This document shows, in pieces, positions 59,720-64,000 of a stretch of 64,000 nucleotides of DNA; position 1 is the stretch's first letter; each line of letters opens with the position of its first letter. Position numbers and translations under genes: made by a program. The DNA comes from Microbacterium imperiale (GTDB taxonomy: Bacteria; Actinomycetota; Actinomycetes; Actinomycetales; Microbacteriaceae): NCBI RefSeq assembly GCF_017876655.1, contig NZ_JAGIOK010000001.1, positions 2,728,001-2,792,000 of the forward strand, read 5' to 3'. The notes below the pieces were generated by a model. That model was not told the origin of the DNA. It did no database searches and worked only from the letters and a program-made list of their open reading frames with translations.

Positions 59720-60826
59720 TCACCCCGCCGGCAGCACGACCCGGACGTCGAGACCGCCGGCCGGGCGTGCGGTGATGTTCAGCTCACCGCGATGGCTGCG
59801 GACGATCGCGGCGACGATCGTCAGGCCGAGCCCGACGCCCTGATCCGCCGCGCGCGCACGACCGCTGCCGCGGACGAACGGCTCGGTGAGGGTCGCGGCG
59901 AGGTCGGGGGCGACTACCGGACCGGTGTTGACCACCTGCAGCGTCGCGGCGCCGCCGGGCATGGTCCCCGTGCGCACCACGACGTCGCCGTCCTGCGGGA
60001 GGTTGTAGGCGAGGGCGTTGGCGACGAGGTTCGCCACGAGCTGCCGCGCCAACGGCTGATTCGCGTGCACGACCGCAGCGTCGCCCTCGAGACGGACCGG
60101 TGGCGGAGAGCCCTCGGCGGGGCCACCGCGCGCCGCCGCGGCCCGCGCTTCCGCCACGACCTCGGCCGCGAGCGGCCGCAGATCCACCGGCTCGAAGCGC
60201 AACCCTGCGCGACCGGCCCGCGCCAGCGCGAGCAGCGCCTCGGTCGTGGCGATGGCGCGCTCGTTCGTCGCGGCGACGCGTTCGAGCACCCGGTCGACGT
60301 CGCGCCCCGCGGGATCGGCGCGCGCCACCTCGACGATCGTCCGGATCACCGCGTGCGGGGTGCGCAGTTCGTGCGACGCGTTGGCGGCGAAGCGACCCTC
60401 CTCGTCGACGGCTCGCTCGATGCGATCGAGCATGCCGTCGAAGGCATCCGCCAACTCGGTCAGCTCGTTGCGCCTGCCGCGCAGCGCGATCCGCCGCTGC
60501 AGTGTCCCGGCGTCGACGCCGCGGACCACGTCGGCGATGCGCCCGACGGGCGCGAGCATCCATCCCGCCAGCAGCCACCCGCCGCCCAGGCCCACCACCG
60601 CGAACGCGGCGAAGGCCCAGCCCGCGTACTTCACGAACACCTCGGCGAGGTCGGCGCGGCCGGGGGCCCACATGCCGGTCGAACCGGTGAAGAGGTCGCC
60701 GTCGGGCACGAAGCGCAGCATCAGCAGCCCCGCGGCGAAGAGGACGACGCCCGCGAGCATGAGGAAGCCGGCGTAGCTGAGCGTGAGCGTCGCCCGCAGC
60801 GACAGCCCCCGGCGGCGCGCCGTCAC
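59720..60826 (-). CDS. Sensor histidine kinase of a two-component system
   Basis: The 368-residue membrane kinase has two N-terminal helices (LSYAGFLMLAGVVLFAAGLLML and YAGWAFAAFAVVGLGGGWLLAG) with a short outer loop. A HAMP linker (RIADVVRGVDAGTLQRRIALRG) follows, then HisKA with the phosphoacceptor His152 in ASHELRTPHAV, N-box VANLVANALAYNLP and G2-box GVGLGLTIV. The GTG start at 60826 overlaps the regulator's stop by 4 nt. With its partner and the divergent VanY-like carboxypeptidase it forms a wall-stress-type unit (inferred). Confidence 0.92.
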   Translation of the reverse strand: MTARRRGLSLRATLTLSYAGFLMLAGVVLFAAGLLMLRFVPDGDLFTGSTGMWAPGRADLAEVFVKYAGWAFAAFAVVGLGGGWLLAGWMLAPVGRIADVVRGVDAGTLQRRIALRGRRNELTELADAFDGMLDRIERAVDEEGRFAANASHELRTPHAVIRTIVEVARADPAGRDVDRVLERVAATNERAIATTEALLALARAGRAGLRFEPVDLRPLAAEVVAEARAAAARGGPAEGSPPPVRLEGDAAVVHANQPLARQLVANLVANALAYNLPQDGDVVVRTGTMPGGAATLQVVNTGPVVAPDLAATLTEPFVRGSGRARAADQGVGLGLTIVAAIVRSHRGELNITARPAGGLDVRVVLPAG

Positions 60827-61488
60827 GCCGGGTCCGTCATCCGGTAGCCCACGCCGGGGACCGTCTCGATGACCCCCGGCTCGCCCAGACGCTTGCGCAG
60901 GGTCGAGATGGTGATGCGCACGGCATTGGTGAAGGGATCGGCGTTCTCGTCCCAGGCTCGCTCGAGCAGATCCTCGGCGCTGATCACGCCGCCCTCGGCG
61001 GCGACCAGCACCTCGAGGACGGCGAACTGCTTGCGCGTGAGCGCGACATAGCGCCCGCCGCGATAGACCTCGCGGCGGAACGGATCCACCCGCACGCCGC
61101 CGAACTCTCGCACCGGCGGCGCGGCCGCGGGGGAGCGGCGGGCCAGGGCGCGCAGTCGCAGCACGAGCTCGCGCATCGCAAACGGCTTGGTCAGGTAGTC
61201 GTCGGCGCCGGACTCGAAGCCGCTCGCCTTGTCGTCGAGCCGGTCGGCGGCGGTGAGCATGAGGATGCGAGGACTCTCGGGATGCGCCGAGAGGTGACGG
61301 GCGATCTCGTCGCCATCGGGACCGGGGATGTCGCGGTCGAGCACGACGACGTCATAAGCGGTGAGTGCGAGCTGCTCGAGCGCCGTGTCGCCGTCGCCGG
61401 CCAGATCGGCCGAGATCGCCTCGAGTCGGAGGCCGTCGCGGATCGCCTCGGCGAGGAACAGCTCGTCCTCGACGATCAGCACACGCAT
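60823..61488 (-). CDS. OmpR/VanR-family response regulator
   Basis: The 221-residue regulator has a receiver domain with MRVLIVEDE, phospho-acceptor Asp51 (VVVLDRD), Lys101 (LTKPF) and a C-terminal winged helix (VALTRKQFAVLEVLVAAEGGVISAEDLLERAW..ADPFTNAVRITISTLRKRLG). TATCCT (complement of 61496-61501) is 7 nt before the ATG, so the operon is likely leaderless. The longer frame upstream is antisense to the carboxypeptidase gene. It is coupled to its kinase by a 4-nt overlap. Confidence 0.94.
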   Translation of the reverse strand: MRVLIVEDELFLAEAIRDGLRLEAISADLAGDGDTALEQLALTAYDVVVLDRDIPGPDGDEIARHLSAHPESPRILMLTAADRLDDKASGFESGADDYLTKPFAMRELVLRLRALARRSPAAAPPVREFGGVRVDPFRREVYRGGRYVALTRKQFAVLEVLVAAEGGVISAEDLLERAWDENADPFTNAVRITISTLRKRLGEPGVIETVPGVGYRMTDPA

Positions 61489-61575
61489 GCCAGCCAGGAT
61501 AGGCCGGGCGGCATATCGCCAGCGTATGCGGAATCGACGACGCCGCGGCAACATGCCGCCGGGTCGACTGGGACC

Positions 61576-62274
61576 ATGACCGCTCCCTCCGCCCCGAGCC
61601 CGCATCGTCCGGCCCCGCCCGCCGCGTTCGAGTCCGCGCGACGCGCGACCTTCGTCGCGCCGCGGACGCGCCGCGCCCGACCCTCGCGGCGCGTCCGCAG
61701 GCGCCGCCTCGCGGTGGCCGCCCTCGCAGCGACGGGAGCCGTCGCGGTCGCCGCCGGGATCCTGGGCGTCCTCGCACCGGTCACCGGGTCGTCCCTGCCA
61801 TCGCTGCCGTCCGTCCTCCTCGGCGCGGCGTTCTCGCCGTCTGCCGAGGACGGCTTCATCCCCGACGGCAGCCGAGTCGACCTCGCCGACGAGCAGCTGC
61901 CCGCCATCTCGCGCCTCGATCCGCAGCTTCTGGCCGCGATGCGCGCTGCCGAGGCGGATGCCGCCGGCGACGGCATCCGATTCGAGGTGACGGGAGGATG
62001 GCGCAGCCCCGAGTACCAGCAGTGGCTGCTCGACACCCGTATCGCGGAGGTCGGCGAAGAGACGGCTCGCGCGTACGTCGCGACCCCCGAGCAGTCGCGG
62101 CACGTCGACGGCGACGCCGTCGACATCGGTCCGGTCGACGCGCAGTACTGGCTGATCTCCTACGGCTCGGCCTACGGCATCTGCCAGACCTACGCCAACG
62201 AGCCGTGGCACTTCGAGCTCGCGACCGAGCCCGGTCAGGACTGCCCCGACATGCGCACCGATGCCACCGGCTGA
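61576..62274 (+). CDS. Membrane-anchored D,D-carboxypeptidase (M15B, VanY-like)
   Basis: The 232-residue protein has a Pro/Arg-rich cytoplasmic start, one membrane helix (LAVAALAATGAVAVAAGILGVL) and an extracellular M15 peptidase domain. The zinc and catalytic residues are in GGWRSPEYQQWLL, SRHVDGDAVDIG (His and Asp ligands) and EPWHFEL (catalytic Glu not far from His). It would trim D-Ala from peptidoglycan stems. Two cysteines (YGICQTY and DCPDM) may form a disulfide. Divergent from the two-component genes across 87 bp, so likely under their control. Confidence 0.88.
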   Translation: MTAPSAPSPHRPAPPAAFESARRATFVAPRTRRARPSRRVRRRRLAVAALAATGAVAVAAGILGVLAPVTGSSLPSLPSVLLGAAFSPSAEDGFIPDGSRVDLADEQLPAISRLDPQLLAAMRAAEADAAGDGIRFEVTGGWRSPEYQQWLLDTRIAEVGEETARAYVATPEQSRHVDGDAVDIGPVDAQYWLISYGSAYGICQTYANEPWHFELATEPGQDCPDMRTDATG

Positions 62275-62332
62275 GTCCGTCCGTCGCGTGCGCCTACGAT
62301 CGAGGAACGCCCGTCCCGTCCGAGGAGTGCCC

Positions 62333-63622
62333 GTGTCGACCGTCACCGCCGCCGCCCGTGCCCACGCCGACGACCTCGCCGCGTTCGTCGCGGCGTCGCC
62401 GTCGAGCTTCCACGCCGCCCAGGAGGTGGCCCGGCGGCTCACCGACGCCGGCTTCACCGCGCTCGACGAGCAGGAGGGCTGGCCGGCGCAGCCCGGCGGG
62501 CGCTACCTCGTCGTCCGCGACGGTGCGGTGCTGGCGTGGGTCGTCCCGGCCTCGGCGACCCCGACGACCCCTGTGCGCGTCTTCGGCGCGCACAGCGACT
62601 CGCCCGCGTTCAAGCTGAAGCCGCGTCCGACCACCGGGCGCCTGGGGTGGCTGCAGGCCGGTGTCGAGATCTACGGCGGCCCGCTGCTGAACTCGTGGCT
62701 CGACCGCGAGCTGCGCCTCGCCGGACGCCTCGTGCTCGACGACGGCACCACGGTCCTCGCGGCGACGGGGTCGCTGCTGCGGCTTCCGCAGCTGGCGATC
62801 CACCTCGATCGCGAGGCGAACGACCACCTCGCGCTCGACAAGCAGACGCAGACCCAGCCGGTCTGGGGACTGGGCTCGGCCGACTCCGCCGACCTGATGG
62901 GCGAGCTCGCCGACGCCGCGGGAGTGGATGCCGCCCGCATCCGCGGCTACGACGTCGTGACGGCCGACGCCGCCCGCGGAGCCGTGTTCGGCTCGGGCGA
63001 CGTGTTCTTCGCATCGGGGCGGCTCGACGACCTCGCCTCGGTGCACGCGGGGGTCGTGGCGCTGGAGCGCGCCGCGGACGGATTCGACGCCGACCACATC
63101 GCGATGCTCGCCGTCTTCGACCACGAGGAGGTCGGCTCGGCGACTCGCTCGGGTGCGGCCGGTCCGTTCCTGGCCGAGGTGATCGAACGCGTCCAGCTCG
63201 CTCTGGGCGCCGACCGCTCCGAGCAGCTGCGGGGCCTCGCGGCATCCTGGTGCGTCTCGAGCGACGTCGGTCACTCGGTGCACCCGAACTACGCGCACAA
63301 GCACGACCCGGTCGTCCAGCCGGTGCTCGGCTCGGGGCCGATCCTGAAGATCAACGCGAACCAGCGCTACGCGACGGATGCCGTCGGCGCGGCGGCCTGG
63401 AACGGGTGGTGCGAGGCGGCCGGGGTACGCAGCCAGGAGTTCGTCTCGCACAATGGCGTCCCGTGCGGTTCGACGATCGGGCCGATCACCGCGACCCGCC
63501 TCGGCATCCGCACCGTCGACGTCGGCATCCCGATCCTCTCGATGCACTCGGCGCGCGAGCTCGCCGGGGTGAGCGACCTGCACGACCTCGCGCTCGTGGC
63601 CGAGGAACTGTTCCGCCGGTAG
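62333..63622 (+). CDS. M18 family aminopeptidase (aspartyl-aminopeptidase type)
   Basis: The 429-residue di-zinc aminopeptidase has its metal motifs in order: GAHSDSPAFKLKP (His, Asp), FDHEEVGSATRSGA (Glu-Glu), SSDVGHSVHPNYAHKHDP (Asp, His) and the C-terminal ILSMHSARELAG (His). Such enzymes remove N-terminal Asp/Glu or other residues from peptides in the cytosol. GTG at 62333 has CGAGGAG upstream and matches the family start VSTVTAAARAHADDLAAFVAASPSSFHAAQE. Confidence 0.93.
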   Translation: MSTVTAAARAHADDLAAFVAASPSSFHAAQEVARRLTDAGFTALDEQEGWPAQPGGRYLVVRDGAVLAWVVPASATPTTPVRVFGAHSDSPAFKLKPRPTTGRLGWLQAGVEIYGGPLLNSWLDRELRLAGRLVLDDGTTVLAATGSLLRLPQLAIHLDREANDHLALDKQTQTQPVWGLGSADSADLMGELADAAGVDAARIRGYDVVTADAARGAVFGSGDVFFASGRLDDLASVHAGVVALERAADGFDADHIAMLAVFDHEEVGSATRSGAAGPFLAEVIERVQLALGADRSEQLRGLAASWCVSSDVGHSVHPNYAHKHDPVVQPVLGSGPILKINANQRYATDAVGAAAWNGWCEAAGVRSQEFVSHNGVPCGSTIGPITATRLGIRTVDVGIPILSMHSARELAGVSDLHDLALVAEELFRR

Positions 63623-63722
63623 AATGGCACGGTCCGCGGCACCGGCCCGGGCCAAGCGATGCAACTACCTGCTGATGGAGCAAGGCGGCACGTGATCACG
63701 AGCTGACCTCCCGGAGGCGCGC

Positions 63723-64000
63723 ATGACGACGAACGATCGTTCCCTCATCCACCACACCGGCTGGGGATTCTTCCCCATCGCCTTCGTCGCCCGCCTGCCC
63801 TTCGCCATGATGGTCGTCGGCGTGCTCACCCTCGTCGTCTCGGCGACCGGCTCGGTGGGTCTCGGCGGGCTCACCTCGGCCGCCGTCGGCATCGGCGTCG
63901 TGATCGCGGGCCCGGTCATCGGCGACGCCGTCGACCGCTTCGGCCAGCGCCGCGTGCTCGTGCCGCTGGGAATCGCCAACGGCATCCTGTTGGGGCTGTT
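63723..64000 (+). CDS. MFS transporter, N-terminal part (cut by window edge)
   Basis: Only the first 92 codons are visible. They encode hydrophobic helices FFPIAFVARLPFAMMVVGVLTLVVSATGSVGLGG and SAAVGIGVVIAGPVIGDAVDRFGQRRVLVPLG. The GDAVDRFGQRRVL segment is the MFS loop 2-3 motif. CCGGAGG precedes the ATG at 63723. The 100-bp gap before it starts with TAGAAT (63620-63625), a reasonable -10 overlapping the aminopeptidase stop, with only a weak -35 (TGGCCG). Substrate unknown. Confidence 0.8.
   Translation, partial: MTTNDRSLIHHTGWGFFPIAFVARLPFAMMVVGVLTLVVSATGSVGLGGLTSAAVGIGVVIAGPVIGDAVDRFGQRRVLVPLGIANGILLGL

Noticed and set aside
57101..60847. 1248-codon rightward frame across the NYN tail and the MATE/kinase region
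   Set aside because: Pro/Arg-rich noise running over three real genes on both strands; created by high GC and lack of stops.
63659..63706. Tiny 15-codon frame before the last MFS gene
   Set aside because: No binding site, no conservation clue and a composition matching random GC-rich DNA.
63732..63741. AACGATCGTT palindrome, third occurrence in the window
   Set aside because: It lies inside the MFS coding sequence. The core CGATCG is common in GC-rich DNA, so I do not propose a shared regulon with 32527 and 39459.

Overview
The window is a GC-rich chromosomal segment of an actinobacterium, most likely a Microbacterium or a close relative in Microbacteriaceae. This rests on very high GC, an actinobacterial rplJ-rplL locus with a leader, a cydABDC bd-oxidase operon, MoeZ-type MoeB-rhodanese, and many small families typical of that group (DUF305/DUF3105 pair, GlsB-like, DUF2945, DUF151). 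I see no rRNA, tRNA, CRISPR array, prophage or insertion sequence. It looks like ordinary core and niche chromosome, cut inside a YqaJ-type exonuclease gene at the left end and an MFS transporter gene at the right end.

Layout. 1-2.4 kb: exonuclease fragment, small membrane protein, L10/L12 ribosomal operon with a long leader. 2.4-7.5 kb: LacI regulator divergent from an alpha-glucoside-type ABC importer (AglE/F/G-like, no ATPase here). 7.5-14.7 kb: DUF305/DUF3105 pair, two MFS transporters, a PAP2 phosphatase and a HerA-like ATPase. 14.8-23.6 kb: molybdenum block: SDR-mogA-moaE facing moaD-moaC-moeA-moeB, then a Mop-type regulator with modABC. 24.3-33.8 kb: cydABDC, moaA, a divergent TetR/MFS pair and a four-cysteine winged-helix regulator. 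33.9-40.6 kb: a giant secreted GH59-like (galactocerebrosidase-type) glycosidase divergent from a DeoR-HTH/periplasmic-binding-protein hybrid regulator. 40.6-56.2 kb: redox, RNA-modification, deacylase, DNA-repair-like and membrane genes, interrupted by three copies of a short element with GTAACTCCTCA terminal inverted repeats. 56.3-64 kb: NYN-LOTUS protein, MATE exporter, two-component system with a VanY-like carboxypeptidase, M18 aminopeptidase and MFS fragment.

How the parts fit. The molybdenum block covers import (ModABC), sensing (Mop-HTH) and most of molybdopterin synthesis (MoaA, C, D, E, MogA/MoaB, MoeA, MoeB). MobA and the molybdoenzymes are not in view. The best candidate for an undescribed circuit is the four-cysteine regulator at 33162-33788. 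A near-identical palindrome (GTGGTCAGACCAC or GTGGTCATACCAC) lies over the inferred -35 of its own promoter and between the -35 and -10 of the inferred cydA promoter, with a second degenerate copy next to the latter. This suggests that an Fe-S-type repressor controls the bd oxidase and itself. A second window-wide pattern is that many genes have a TANNNT-like -10 exactly 6-7 nt before the start codon and no ribosome binding site, so leaderless transcription appears to be the rule for monocistronic and first-in-operon genes here. All functional statements come from reading motifs and gene order; no database search was run.
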